Positions 22,149 to 30,885 are shown, counted from the first letter of the stretch. The stretch: DNA of 41,020 nucleotides from DATJOQ01 sp050010455 (GCA_050010455.1 JBEKLA010000006.1:1-41020), one strand, 5' to 3'. Program-made: numbers and translations. The notes: generated by a model not told the origin, from the letters alone.

Positions 22149-23342
22149 ATGCCTGCCGAGCACTTTTTCGCCAGCCGTCCGGAGGAGGTCGGGCTCGACT
22201 CCGCCAGGGTCGAAGCGCTGATGGAGCGGGCCGAGCGCGAAGTCGAAGAGGGCCTGCTGCCGTCGGCGCAGGTCGCGATCGCGCGTCACGGGATGGTCGG
22301 CGCGATGCGGACGTTCGGGCACGCGACGCAAGGCGGCGTCGACAAGCCCGCCACGAACCAGACGTTTTACGCGATCTTCTCCTGCACCAAGGCGATCGTA
22401 TCGACGGCGCTGTGGATTCTGATCGGCGAGGGCAAGCTCGACGTGAACAGCCGCGTCGCCGCGATCGTTCCCGAGTTCGGCACCAACGGCAAGCACGTCG
22501 TGACCGTCGAGCAGGTGATGCTGCATGTTGCCGGCTTTCCCAACGCGCCGTATCCGCAGGACGAATGGCTCGATCGCGAAAAGCGGCTCGAACGCTTCGC
22601 GAGCTGGCGGCTGGAATGGCCGCCGGGCAGCAAGTACGAATACCATCCGACCTCGGGGTTTTGGGTGTTGGGCGAGATTATCGAGCGGCTGAGCGGCCGT
22701 GACGTTCGCGATTTCGTGCGCGAGCGGATCGCCGAGCCGCTGGGACTGCCCGATCTGCGCCTCGGCCTGCCGCGCGAATTCCACTCGCGGGTCGCGGACC
22801 TGGTTTACGTCGGGATGCAGCCGACGCCCGAAGAATTGAAGAAACAGGGATTTCCCGAGATTCCCGAGGGCGAGGTCAACGAAGAGGCGATTACCGGCTT
22901 CAATCGCGCCGACGTGCGCGAGTCGGGACTGCCGGGCGGCGGCGGATTCATGACCGCTGCCGACCTGGCGCTGTTCTATCAGGCGCTGGTTAACGGCGGC
23001 TTCGGCGTCAACGGCACGCGGATTTGGAAAGCCGACGTGTTGCGCGAGGCGCTGCGCGTGCGCTCGGGTGACCATCGCGATCCCTATTTCGGCATCAGGT
23101 GCAATCGCGCGCTCGGACTTTGGATCGCGGGCGACGACGGTTTCGCCAACATGCGCGGGTTCGGGCGCACCAACTCCGCGATGGCGTTCGGCCACGGCGG
23201 CGCCGGCGGCCAGATCGCATGGGCCGACCCGGCAACCGGGATCTCTTTCGTCTACTGCACCAACGGATTCGACCGCGATCCGATTCGTCAGGGCCGCCGC
23301 GGCACCGGACTCTCCAGCCGCGCCGCGGAGTGCGGGTTGTGA
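22149..23342 (+). CDS. Serine hydrolase of the beta-lactamase/esterase (class C-like) family
   Basis: This 397-residue protein belongs to the penicillin-binding-protein-like serine hydrolases (EstB and related esterases). The catalytic SxxK is SCTK at about residue 78, and the second motif is in KYEYHPTSGFWVLGEIIERL (about 163). Close to the end, FGHGGAGGQIAWADP supplies the third-motif equivalent (HxG). No signal peptide is visible, so it is probably cytoplasmic. The chosen ATG 22149 has a perfect AGGAGG at 8 nt spacing. It is the first chromosomal gene right of the tRNA, and its substrate is unknown. Confidence 0.85.
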   Translation: MPAEHFFASRPEEVGLDSARVEALMERAEREVEEGLLPSAQVAIARHGMVGAMRTFGHATQGGVDKPATNQTFYAIFSCTKAIVSTALWILIGEGKLDVNSRVAAIVPEFGTNGKHVVTVEQVMLHVAGFPNAPYPQDEWLDREKRLERFASWRLEWPPGSKYEYHPTSGFWVLGEIIERLSGRDVRDFVRERIAEPLGLPDLRLGLPREFHSRVADLVYVGMQPTPEELKKQGFPEIPEGEVNEEAITGFNRADVRESGLPGGGGFMTAADLALFYQALVNGGFGVNGTRIWKADVLREALRVRSGDHRDPYFGIRCNRALGLWIAGDDGFANMRGFGRTNSAMAFGHGGAGGQIAWADPATGISFVYCTNGFDRDPIRQGRRGTGLSSRAAECGL

Positions 23343-23407
23343 GTGCGCGGGCGCGGATCGACGCGAAGTCGGGCGAGCGCGAATGAGGCCGCGGCTCGCC
23401 GGCCAGG

Positions 23408-24703
23408 TCAGTTCAGGAACGGGTTGTTGAGGACGATGGTGGCTTCGCGGGAGGCGCCGACGCCGACCATCGCGATCTCGACGCCGCTTAGGTCGCTCAA
23501 GCGCTTGAGGTATCGCCGCGCGTTGGCGGGCAGATCCTCGAGCGAGCGCGCCTTGCTCGTGTCTTCATGCCATCCGGGGATGTCTTCGTAGATCGGTTTG
23601 ACCTTGCTGGTCGCGAGTGCGCCGAGCGGTATCGCGTCGCATCGTTTGCCCTTGATTTCGTACGCGACGCAGATCTTGAGCGGATCGATTCCGGTCAGAA
23701 TATCGAGCTTGGTTACCGCCAGCCGCCAGACGCCGTTGAGCCGCACGGCCCGGCGCGTGAGCACCGCGTCGAACCATCCGATTCGCCGCGGCCGCCCGGT
23801 CGCGCTGCCGAACTCGCCGCCGTCGGTGCGCAGGCGATCGCCGAGCTTGCCCTTAATCTCGGTCGGGAACGGGCCGCCGCCGACTCTGGTGGTGTAAGCC
23901 TTGGTGATTCCCAGCACCGCTTCGAGGCTTCCCGGCGCGATTCCGGCTCCGGCGAATACGGCGCTCGCCAGGCAACTCGACGAGGTGACGAACGGATAGG
24001 TGCCGTGGTCGATATCGAGCATCGTGCCGTGAGCGCCCTCGAACAGGAGGCGCCTGCCATTGGCGATCGCTTCGTCGAGGTAACCGGCCGCGTCGCATAG
24101 ATAGGGTGTCAGCCGGCGGCGCACCGTCTTCATCTGCTCGATCAGCCCGTCGGCGCTGACGGGCTTGGCCTTGAGCACCGACTTCAAATACAGATTCTTG
24201 TCCGCGAGATTGCGCGTGAGCTTTTCGCTGAAGCGCTTGAAATCGGCGAGGTCCGCGAAGCGCAAGCCGCATCGCGCCATCTTGTCCTCGTACGCGGGTC
24301 CGATTCCGAAACCGGTGGTGCCGATCGCGCTGGCGCCCAGCCGCGCTTCGCGCGCGCGATCGATCGCGCGATGGTACGGCATCACCATGTGCGCGTCGGC
24401 GGAGAGCTTGAACGTGCCGTCGTGGGTCAGGTATCCGAGGCGTTGCAGCTTGTCGAGTTCCTCGATCAGCGCGATCGGATCGACCACGGTGCCGTTGCCG
24501 ATCACGCAGATCTTGCCTTCGTGCAGCGCGCCGGCCGGAATCAGGCGCAGGATAAACTTCGTGCCGCCAACCACCAGCGTGTGCGCGGCGTTGTTGCCGC
24601 CCTGAAAGCGCACCACGATATCAGCGTCGGCAGCGAGGAGGTCGACGATCTTGCCTTTGCCTTCGTCGCCCCACTGGATACCCACTACGGCGACGGTCTT
24701 CAT
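23408..24703 (-). CDS. purA: Adenylosuccinate synthetase
   Basis: This 431-residue enzyme joins IMP and aspartate using GTP to form adenylosuccinate, the first committed step to AMP. The N-terminal GTP-binding signature VVGIQWGDEGKGKIVDLL is intact, and the catalytic Asp and Lys lie in it. FQGGNNAAHTLVV and GTTGFGIGPAYEDK, which contribute to IMP binding, are both present. The C-terminal regions GRPRRIGWFDAV and TKLDILTGIDPLKICVAYE are standard. The length matches the family. A 14-bp palindrome overlaps its ribosome-binding site. Confidence 0.97.
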   Translation of the reverse strand: MKTVAVVGIQWGDEGKGKIVDLLAADADIVVRFQGGNNAAHTLVVGGTKFILRLIPAGALHEGKICVIGNGTVVDPIALIEELDKLQRLGYLTHDGTFKLSADAHMVMPYHRAIDRAREARLGASAIGTTGFGIGPAYEDKMARCGLRFADLADFKRFSEKLTRNLADKNLYLKSVLKAKPVSADGLIEQMKTVRRRLTPYLCDAAGYLDEAIANGRRLLFEGAHGTMLDIDHGTYPFVTSSSCLASAVFAGAGIAPGSLEAVLGITKAYTTRVGGGPFPTEIKGKLGDRLRTDGGEFGSATGRPRRIGWFDAVLTRRAVRLNGVWRLAVTKLDILTGIDPLKICVAYEIKGKRCDAIPLGALATSKVKPIYEDIPGWHEDTSKARSLEDLPANARRYLKRLSDLSGVEIAMVGVGASREATIVLNNPFLN

Positions 24704-24704
24704 A

Positions 24705-24718
24705 CCGGAGTACTCCGG
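24705..24718. promoter_or_regulatory. Palindrome over the purA ribosome-binding site
   Basis: CCGGAGTACTCCGG is a perfect 14-bp dyad ending 1 bp before the purA ATG and containing the GGAG ribosome-binding site. It could be a repressor site or chance in GC-rich DNA. Confidence 0.3.
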
Positions 24719-24895
24719 CGATCATGATTTTCGGATATCAAGCGCACCCGTACCGAGACCAGGATTCAGGTAGCATGGTCGAGAGATCCAAGGGCCGTTA
24801 TCAAACAGTCTGAGGCCCGGTTTCCGCCGCCAGTGTGAGTCTTGAAGCGTACTGCGTGGAAGTGACGCTTGAAGATGGCTGTGACGTCAGCGTTT

Positions 24896-25519
24896 TTACT
24901 TGCATTGCTCGCCGCCGCGGTGAACTTTTTTCGCCTTGGTGACTCCTTCAGGAATCTCGTTGCACGCCTCGGGGTTACATTGTCCGGCTTGGGTGGCGAA
25001 CTCAGCCGCATCGGTCGTCAACATACGGCAAAAGCACTGTGCCACCTTGGTGCCGTTGATCGTTCCATAATCCTGGCACGCATAGGCAAAGCATCCGGCG
25101 AAGTAGACCGGGGCGCCGTTAACCGAACTCGGGCAGTCCTGCGAGAGGGTGCGAGCGGGAGCCCAACCCGCACTCGCCTGCGGAATCTCCGGATAATCTT
25201 CCGCGGCATTAGGCGGGAATAGCGACCAGACTCCGCCCGGCGGTGGGTCGCAGCTTCCCTGCATATTCCCGCTATGCAAACTGGCCATCGGCCGGCCGTG
25301 GATAATCGGACATAGACATGCTGCCTCGGGGTACGTGCCCCCGTCTCCCTGGATCGTGCCACCGGTGGCCGTACAAGTGGCGGCCTCGCAGAAAGCATAA
25401 TCCTGTTCAGGACACAGCTTCTTGGACGCGGCTTGTGATACTCGCGCACCGACCGTAAAAGCCGCCACGAGAACAGCCAAAGCGAAAAATCTTAAGCGAC
25501 TGTCGGTAACTACACGCAT
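24896..25519 (-). CDS. Secreted cysteine-rich hypothetical protein
   Basis: This 207-residue protein has a clear Sec signal peptide: MRVVTDSRLRF, a hydrophobic ALAVLVAAFTVGA core, and a cleavage site near SQAAS. The mature part has 14 cysteines, many in pairs such as ACLC and QCFCR, which suggests several disulfides outside the cytoplasm. No known domain was recognised. The start at ATG 25519 is supported by GGGAG 7 nt upstream. It lies between serA and purA in the same orientation but with gaps of 52 and 192 bp, so co-transcription is uncertain. Confidence 0.75.
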   Translation of the reverse strand: MRVVTDSRLRFFALAVLVAAFTVGARVSQAASKKLCPEQDYAFCEAATCTATGGTIQGDGGTYPEAACLCPIIHGRPMASLHSGNMQGSCDPPPGGVWSLFPPNAAEDYPEIPQASAGWAPARTLSQDCPSSVNGAPVYFAGCFAYACQDYGTINGTKVAQCFCRMLTTDAAEFATQAGQCNPEACNEIPEGVTKAKKVHRGGEQCK

Positions 25520-25571
25520 AGATAAACTCCCTGGGTGCGTAGCGTACCAGATTACCCGCTGACAGGCGAAT

Positions 25572-27164
25572 TTACAGCCTAATGAGCGAAGCCGACGTAA
25601 TCGCGGGAATCGTTTTGAGCCGCTCCAGGATGTCGGCCGGCACCGGCCCGTCGACTTCCACCAGGCTGAGCGCCATGCCGCCGACGCGATCGCGTCCGAG
25701 TTCGAGGCCCGCGATATTGATCTTCGCCTGACCCAGCATCGACCCAACCGCGCCGACCACGCCCGGCACGTCGCGATTATGCAGCATCAGGAAGTAACCC
25801 TCCGGCACCGCCTCGACTCTGAAGCCGTCGATTCGAATCAGCCTGAGCGCGCGATTGCCGACCACCGATCCGGCGACCTCGTGCGCGCCCGCCGGCGTAT
25901 GCACCGTCAGCGACAGCGTGTTGACGTAATCGGTCGATTCGCGCGAGCGGGTCTCGACTACGCGGATACCGCGTTCGCGGGCGATAAACGGCGCGTTGAC
26001 GTAATTCAGCGGTTCCTCGAGCGAGGCGTCCATCAGGCCCTTGAGCGCGGCCGCGCACAGCGGCTCCGCGTTGAGGCTGGCGGCGTCGCCGCCGAGGCCG
26101 ATCGTCACTTCGTCGGGTGCTGCCGTGATAAGCTGCGCCGCCAGCTTGCCGAGTTTCTCGGCCAGCTGCAGATGCGGCAGCAGCGACTGAATTTCCTTGG
26201 GCGAGAGCGCCGGGATATTCACGGTGTAGCGGGCCACGCCGTCGAGCAGGAAGTCGATTACCTGCTGCGCGGTATCGACCGCCACCTGGACCTGGGCCTC
26301 GTCGGTGGCGGCGCCGAGATGAGGCGTCGCGATTACCTGGGGCAGCTTGAGCAGCGGATGGTCGGCCGGCGGCGGCTCGTCGACGAACACGTCGAGCGCG
26401 GCGCCCGCGACTTTGCCTGATTCGATCGCGGCGGCCAGCGCCGCCTCATCGACGATTCCGCCGCGCGCGCAGTTGATTATGCGCACGCCCTTCTTCATCC
26501 GCTCGAAAGCGGCGGCGCCGACCAGGCCGCGAGTGTCGTCGGTCAGCGGCGCGTGAACGGTGATAAAATCGGCGCGTTCGAACAGGTCGTTCAGAGTCAC
26601 CAGCTCGACACCGAGCCTGGAGGCCGCTTCGGCGGTCAGGATCGGATCGTAAGCGATCACCTTCATCTTGAGGCCTTGCGCGCGATCCGCGACGATCCGG
26701 CCGATATTGCCCAGCCCGATCAGCCCGAGCACCTTGTTGCAGACCTCGGTGCCCATGAACTTGCCGCGTTCCCACTTTCCGGCCTTGGTCGAACTGTTGG
26801 CAATCGGGATATGCCGCGCCAGCGCCATCATCATCGCGATAGCGTGCTCGGCGGTGGTGACACTGTTGCCCGCCGGACTGTTCATCACCACGATTCCGCG
26901 CCGCGTCGCCGCGTCGAGATCGACGTTATCGACGCCGACGCCCGCGCGCGCGATCACTTTCATCGAAGTGGCGGCGTCGATCACCTCGCGCGTGCACTTG
27001 GTCGCGCTGCGAATCAGCAGCGCGTGATAGGGGCCGATAATCTTGGCCAGCTCGGCCGGCTTGAGCCCGGTCTTGACGTCGACCTCGAGCCTGGGCTGGC
27101 GGCGAAGGAGGTCGATTCCCTGCTGCGACAGGGTATCGCTCAACAAAACTCGAAATGTTTCCAT
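25572..27164 (-). CDS. serA: D-3-phosphoglycerate dehydrogenase
   Basis: This 530-residue enzyme oxidises 3-phosphoglycerate to 3-phosphohydroxypyruvate with NAD, opening serine synthesis. The order of domains is substrate-binding, NAD-binding with LGLIGLGNIGRIVADRAQGL (about 147), the catalytic region HPLLKLPQVIATPHLGAAT (His of the Arg-Glu-His set), an intervening ASB domain (about 320-450), and a C-terminal ACT domain beginning near FRVEAVPEGYFLMLHNRD. The long form with ASB and ACT domains suggests control by serine. ATG 27164 follows AGGAATA. It begins 8 bp after the class V aminotransferase gene, forming a two-gene operon. Confidence 0.96.
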   Translation of the reverse strand: METFRVLLSDTLSQQGIDLLRRQPRLEVDVKTGLKPAELAKIIGPYHALLIRSATKCTREVIDAATSMKVIARAGVGVDNVDLDAATRRGIVVMNSPAGNSVTTAEHAIAMMMALARHIPIANSSTKAGKWERGKFMGTEVCNKVLGLIGLGNIGRIVADRAQGLKMKVIAYDPILTAEAASRLGVELVTLNDLFERADFITVHAPLTDDTRGLVGAAAFERMKKGVRIINCARGGIVDEAALAAAIESGKVAGAALDVFVDEPPPADHPLLKLPQVIATPHLGAATDEAQVQVAVDTAQQVIDFLLDGVARYTVNIPALSPKEIQSLLPHLQLAEKLGKLAAQLITAAPDEVTIGLGGDAASLNAEPLCAAALKGLMDASLEEPLNYVNAPFIARERGIRVVETRSRESTDYVNTLSLTVHTPAGAHEVAGSVVGNRALRLIRIDGFRVEAVPEGYFLMLHNRDVPGVVGAVGSMLGQAKINIAGLELGRDRVGGMALSLVEVDGPVPADILERLKTIPAITSASLIRL

Positions 27165-27172
27165 TATTCCTG

Positions 27173-28324
27173 TCAGTCGCCTCGCGCGATTCGCTCTTCC
27201 ACCGCGGTCACGCCGGCACCCAGCTTGACGCTGTAGCCGCCGCGCTTGAGAGCGAGTTCAAAGGCGGTGATCGCCACGATCATATCGAAGGGGCTCAGAT
27301 AGCCCATGTGGCCGAACCGCGCCAGCTTTCCTTTCATTTGATCCTGGCCGCCCTGGATGGTCACGCCGAGATCGTCGCGCATGTATTTCACCAGTTTGCC
27401 GCCATCGAGCCCCTCGGGCGTCAGGATACCGGTGACTCCGGGGGCGGGGTTGTCGGGCGCGAGCAGTCTTAGCCCAAGCGCGGGCGCCGCGGCGCGCGTC
27501 GCTTCCGCCATCACGCGATGGCGCGCGTAGACCGCGGGCAGCGTCTCGGCCTCGATCATCTCGAGGCTCTTGTTCAGACCGAGTATCAGGGAGACCGCCG
27601 GCGTATAGGCGGTGGTATGCTCTTCGCGTTGCGCTTTCAGCTCGCGGCGCAGATCGAAGTAGAAGCGAGGCGTGGGCAACTTGTTGGCACGCTCCCACGC
27701 GCGCTTGGAGAGCGCGATCATCGCGAGCCCCGGCGGCAGCATCAATGCCTTCTGACTGCCGGTCACCAGCGCGTCGATTCCCCACTCGTCCATCTTCTGC
27801 TCGAACACGCCGACCGACGTGACGCCGTCGACGATCAGCATCGTGTCGCGCTTGCGCGTTATCGCGCCGATCTTGTCCACCGGATGGACTGCCGTCGTTG
27901 ACGTCTCGCTCGCCTGGAGCAGGACCGCTCGCGCCTCCGGATGCGCTCGGATGGCGTCCTCGACTTGCTCCGGCCGCACGGCGCGGCCCCACTCGACCTT
28001 GATCTCGTGGCCGGCCATCCCGTGCGAGGCGAGGATCTTGCCCCATCGTTCGCCGAACTTGCCGCCGTTGACGAAGATCGCGCTGTCGCCGGCCGCGAGC
28101 AGATTGGTCACCGCCGACTCCATCGCGCCGGTGCCCGAGGCGGCCAGGATGATAACTTCCTCGCTCGTGCCGAACAGCGGCTTCAGCCGCTCGCGCGCGC
28201 TATCGAGCGCCCCGCTGAACTCAGGGGTGCGATGGTGAATGATTGGCCGGGCCATCTCGAGTAGCACTTCGGGCGGTACCGGAGTTGGTCCGGGGGTGAA
28301 CAGATACTTTTTCAATAAAGCCAC
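27173..28324 (-). CDS. Class V aminotransferase (serine-glyoxylate/alanine-glyoxylate type, probable serine pathway)
   Basis: This 383-residue PLP enzyme belongs to the serine-pyruvate/alanine-glyoxylate branch of class V aminotransferases. The N-terminal FTPGPTPVPPEVLLEM, the cofactor-phosphate loop AASGTGAMESAV, the Asp in MLIVDGVTSVG, and the PLP lysine in ALVTGSQKALMLPPGL are all present. The start is GTG 28324, with AGGA 6 nt upstream. It is immediately followed by serA. In organisms where such an enzyme is paired with serA, it is thought to convert phosphohydroxypyruvate to phosphoserine in place of SerC. That role is inferred from context; glyoxylate transamination is the alternative. 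Confidence 0.88.
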   Translation of the reverse strand: MALLKKYLFTPGPTPVPPEVLLEMARPIIHHRTPEFSGALDSARERLKPLFGTSEEVIILAASGTGAMESAVTNLLAAGDSAIFVNGGKFGERWGKILASHGMAGHEIKVEWGRAVRPEQVEDAIRAHPEARAVLLQASETSTTAVHPVDKIGAITRKRDTMLIVDGVTSVGVFEQKMDEWGIDALVTGSQKALMLPPGLAMIALSKRAWERANKLPTPRFYFDLRRELKAQREEHTTAYTPAVSLILGLNKSLEMIEAETLPAVYARHRVMAEATRAAAPALGLRLLAPDNPAPGVTGILTPEGLDGGKLVKYMRDDLGVTIQGGQDQMKGKLARFGHMGYLSPFDMIVAITAFELALKRGGYSVKLGAGVTAVEERIARGD

Positions 28325-28501
28325 TGTCGTCCTATTAGTTCGTATTTTAATGCGATGGGGGTTGAAAAAGAGCAGCTTCTACAAAATCGAACGCAGCCCT
28401 GTCCCGTTACCTCAAGAGCATCTTTGGGTTCAGACTCGTCTAAAGTGGATAACGGAGCCCCCCCGACGTGTCAAGGTGAGTCGGGGCGGCGCGCTGGTTT
28501 G

Positions 28502-28516
28502 GGTAGTGTCCTAATT
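28502..28516. repeat. Left terminal inverted repeat of DUF3800 element
   Basis: GGTAGTGTCCTAATT, perfect complement of 29613-29627. It is preceded directly by CTGGTTTG, the left copy of the 8-bp duplication. Confidence 0.92.
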
Positions 28517-28578
28517 TGACGGAATTGGCCGGGACCAAGCGGGATGACGCGGGATCGCCGATCTGCCATACCGGCCGC

Positions 28579-28824
28579 ATGCGTAAGCGGTCACGGAAAC
28601 AAGAACCCGAGGATATAAACCAGACGGCGTTTCGGATCGTGCGGGATTCGACTGGCGAGCCAGACCTGAGCGATGAGGATACCCGTAAAAGGCTCGCGCA
28701 AGCCCTAGGAAAGCTCGGAGGACTCAAGGGCGGCCCTGCCACGCGCGGCGAAGCTAACGAAAGCGCAGCGGCAGGAGAGCGCGAGCAATGCGGCGCGAGC
28801 GCGCTGGTCTAAAGAACGCCCTTG
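28579..28824 (+). pseudogene. Frameshifted small GGLKGG-type protein in the DUF3800 element
   Basis: The start MRKRSRKQEPEDINQTAFRI, followed by LAQALGKLGGLKGG, matches a widespread small basic family that normally continues with a KARA-type tail ending ARARW. Here the frame runs on into an unrelated tail ending at 28812. The +1 frame from about 28743 gives RAAKLTKAQRQESASNAARA followed by RWSKERP, the expected ending, and stops at 28822-28824. One indel therefore splits the gene, unless a programmed frameshift joins the parts. Its family, small histone-like proteins often seen near DUF3800 genes, is named from memory. Confidence 0.6.
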
Positions 28825-28940
28825 ACAAAGCAACCAACAGACGCGATTATGCTTTCACAAACGTCCCTGTGTGCCGAACCGACGCCGTAGGGCGTGCTTG
28901 CTTGGAATACTCCAAGCTAGGCCATGGGGACAAACTTTTT

Positions 28941-29549
28941 CTATCGAAATTCCCAGATATTTTCGATCTGACGGCGCATCATCCCGCGCCAGTATGCGTC
29001 AGGAGCGCGCTTTCTTCCAGGATACGATCGCGCTATCGCTCCTGCTGCCATATCGGCCGACTGGATCAGATTATCGTTGCGCGAATTCGCGAATTTCAGT
29101 TTTCTGATTGTTCCGGCTGCTAGTTGTTTTCGCAAATAAACAGACAGAGCCTCCTTGAACTTACGGTCTCCGCTCCCGTCGATTTTAACGCTCGCGCCGG
29201 TGATTGCGTTTTCATTATGGCGCATCAGATTCTGAAGAAAGAAATTGTAAAAGGACTCTGGCTCCGACCGCAAATGCGTGCTGTAAATCCGAGCTTTTTC
29301 CACCGCTAGGGCCCGAACTTTGAATTGATGGTCAGACAAGGCCGCAAAAAACTGCGTCCTTATTTCATCTGAGCATTTACTAAACTTGAACTCCGGTTTG
29401 ACCCTAAGACGTTCTCGAAGTTCCGCGATAGCTACGCTTGTCTTTTCAGCATCGACTTCTCGATGGAAAATCACCATCGCTATGACGAAGCACGGCGTTG
29501 ACCCGGCTTTGAAGCCAGAGCAGCCGCTTTCATCGATGCATACTAACAC
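28941..29549 (-). CDS. DUF3800 protein, candidate transposition protein of the element
   Basis: This 202-residue protein starts at GTG 29549 and reads MLVCIDESGCSGFKAGSTPC, which contains the conserved IDESG motif of DUF3800. VKIDGSGDRKFKEAL (about 140) and NLIQSADMAAGAIARSY near the end are the other family landmarks. The acidic residues in IDES, KIDGS and SAD(M) resemble the metal-binding set of RNase H-like nucleases, which is the fold predicted for DUF3800. It is the only intact gene between the terminal repeats. A palindrome, AGGGCA-ctt-TGCCCT, lies about 12 bp upstream at 29561-29575. The function of DUF3800 is unknown; nuclease or transposase activity is inference. Confidence 0.85.
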   Translation of the reverse strand: MLVCIDESGCSGFKAGSTPCFVIAMVIFHREVDAEKTSVAIAELRERLRVKPEFKFSKCSDEIRTQFFAALSDHQFKVRALAVEKARIYSTHLRSEPESFYNFFLQNLMRHNENAITGASVKIDGSGDRKFKEALSVYLRKQLAAGTIRKLKFANSRNDNLIQSADMAAGAIARSYPGRKRAPDAYWRGMMRRQIENIWEFR

Positions 29550-29612
29550 GCGAATCGCTTAGGGCACTTTGCCCTTGACGGATTTGATGGCGGGCATCAC
29601 GGCGAAATGGTG

Positions 29613-29627
29613 AATTAGGACACTACC
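29613..29627. repeat. Right terminal inverted repeat of DUF3800 element
   Basis: AATTAGGACACTACC, the complement of the left terminal repeat. It is followed directly by CTGGTTTG, the right copy of the 8-bp duplication. Confidence 0.92.
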
Positions 29628-29685
29628 CTGGTTTGCCGTGCGTTGAAAAGCTGGCGCCGATCCTTAAAGATGAATCGGTTTATCG

Positions 29686-30720
29686 ATGCCGATTGAATAC
29701 GAAGTTCGCGACGGAAGCCTGCTCTGGATCAAGAATCCCATAACCGGCGTGGTTTCCTATGTTGTGGATCTGACCTCCAAGAGCTTCACTTTCACCCTGA
29801 GCGGACGCGATAGCGGCGCGATCGACGCGCAGTCATCCGCGCCCGCGGAGCGATTCCGCCAAGTCACCGCCGATTGTCCATTCTGTCCCGGCAACGAGCA
29901 TCTCTCGCCGCACGAGTTAATCCGCGTGCCTCCGGAGCCGGCGGATAGTTCGGACGCGCACGGCCATCGCGCCGAACCGCAATGGATAATCCGGGCGTTC
30001 AATAATCTGTTTCCGCGGATTCCCGACGCGCTGACCGGCGATCGCAACGAGTCGTACGTGGTGGTCGAGGACCCGCGGCACTTCATCGACGATGCGAAAT
30101 CGCTGAACGATCTGATGTTCTCGGGCGCGCTGGCGGAGGACCACTTCTTTCGGCTGATTGAGGCCGATTGCGAAGTGATGCGGCGATCGCTCGCGAATCC
30201 CGCCGTGCATTCGGTGGTGATTCGCAAGAACCAGGGGCGCGAGTCGGGCGCCTCGCAACCGCATCCGCATCAGCAGATAATCGGCTCGCCGACGCCGCTG
30301 CCCGCGATCGAGGCCGAGCTTCGCGCCCAGCATCACAATCGCGCGCTGTGGCGCGAGTTGATCGGGCTCGTCGACCAACTCGGCCTGATGCTCGAAGACA
30401 ACGACGGAGTGATCAGCTACGCGAGCCCGATCGGCGTCTTCCCGCGAAGCTACGACGTTATCATGCCCGAGTTCCGCGGGCTCATCACTGAACTCTCGCC
30501 CGAGCAGCTCCGCGGCTTCGCGCGCGCGATACATCAGATTCTGCGGATTATGGGGCCGACGCCGCTCGATTACGAAATCCATCAGAGCCGCGAAATCCCG
30601 CTCCACGCGCACATCAACGCCCGCCTGTTTCCGTACTCGAACGTCGCCGGCACGCTGAATCTGCCCAACACGCTGCTCGAACGGACCGCCGCCATCCGCC
30701 GCCTGATGAAGCATCACTGA
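29686..30720 (+). CDS. galT: Galactose-1-phosphate uridylyltransferase family protein
   Basis: This 344-residue enzyme is of the HIT-superfamily GalT type, which moves UMP between UDP-glucose and galactose-1-phosphate. The CPFC zinc pair lies at about 65-68, and the active-site HPHQQ (about 193-197) carries the nucleophilic His. EIPLHAHINARLFPYSNVAG near the end supplies the second HxH-like region. A DUF4931-type relative or an ADP-sugar phosphorylase of the same superfamily is possible. The gene begins 51 bp after the right duplication of the DUF3800 element, so the element landed close to its promoter. Confidence 0.85.
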   Translation: MPIEYEVRDGSLLWIKNPITGVVSYVVDLTSKSFTFTLSGRDSGAIDAQSSAPAERFRQVTADCPFCPGNEHLSPHELIRVPPEPADSSDAHGHRAEPQWIIRAFNNLFPRIPDALTGDRNESYVVVEDPRHFIDDAKSLNDLMFSGALAEDHFFRLIEADCEVMRRSLANPAVHSVVIRKNQGRESGASQPHPHQQIIGSPTPLPAIEAELRAQHHNRALWRELIGLVDQLGLMLEDNDGVISYASPIGVFPRSYDVIMPEFRGLITELSPEQLRGFARAIHQILRIMGPTPLDYEIHQSREIPLHAHINARLFPYSNVAGTLNLPNTLLERTAAIRRLMKHH

Positions 30721-30857
30721 CGCGACTCCCTCTCTCTCCGTATCGCTGCGAGAAAAGCGAGAAAGAAAGTTGGTCGGGTGAGGGGGGAGGAAATAGTCCC
30801 GGGATTTATTTTCGACTTGATCGCAAAGCTCCACGCTTGGTATCTGGGGAGCGATAA

Positions 30858-30885
30858 GAAGCCTGGCCCGATCGGGTCAGGCTTC
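30858..30885 (+). terminator. Hairpin after galT, possible terminator
   Basis: The arms GAAGCCTGGCCC and GGGTCAGGCTTC pair over 12 positions (one G-T pair) around GATC. GATGTTTTGG follows, which is only a short T-run. It lies 138 bp after galT in a 322-bp stretch without genes. Confidence 0.45.

Larger units (their letters stand above)
28502..29627. mobile_element. DUF3800 insertion element (1,126 bp) with 15-bp TIRs and 8-bp target duplication
   Basis: The unit is bounded by perfect 15-bp inverted repeats, GGTAGTGTCCTAATT at the left and its complement at the right. It is directly flanked on both sides by CTGGTTTG (28494-28501 and 29628-29635), a perfect 8-bp direct repeat of the kind made by transposition. 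Inside are one intact gene, encoding a DUF3800 protein, and a small convergent gene that is frameshifted. There is no recognisable DDE, HUH, serine or tyrosine transposase. Either DUF3800, which is predicted to have an RNase H-like fold, moves the unit, or a transposase acts in trans (for example an IS1595-like one, which also makes 8-bp duplications). Confidence 0.85.
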
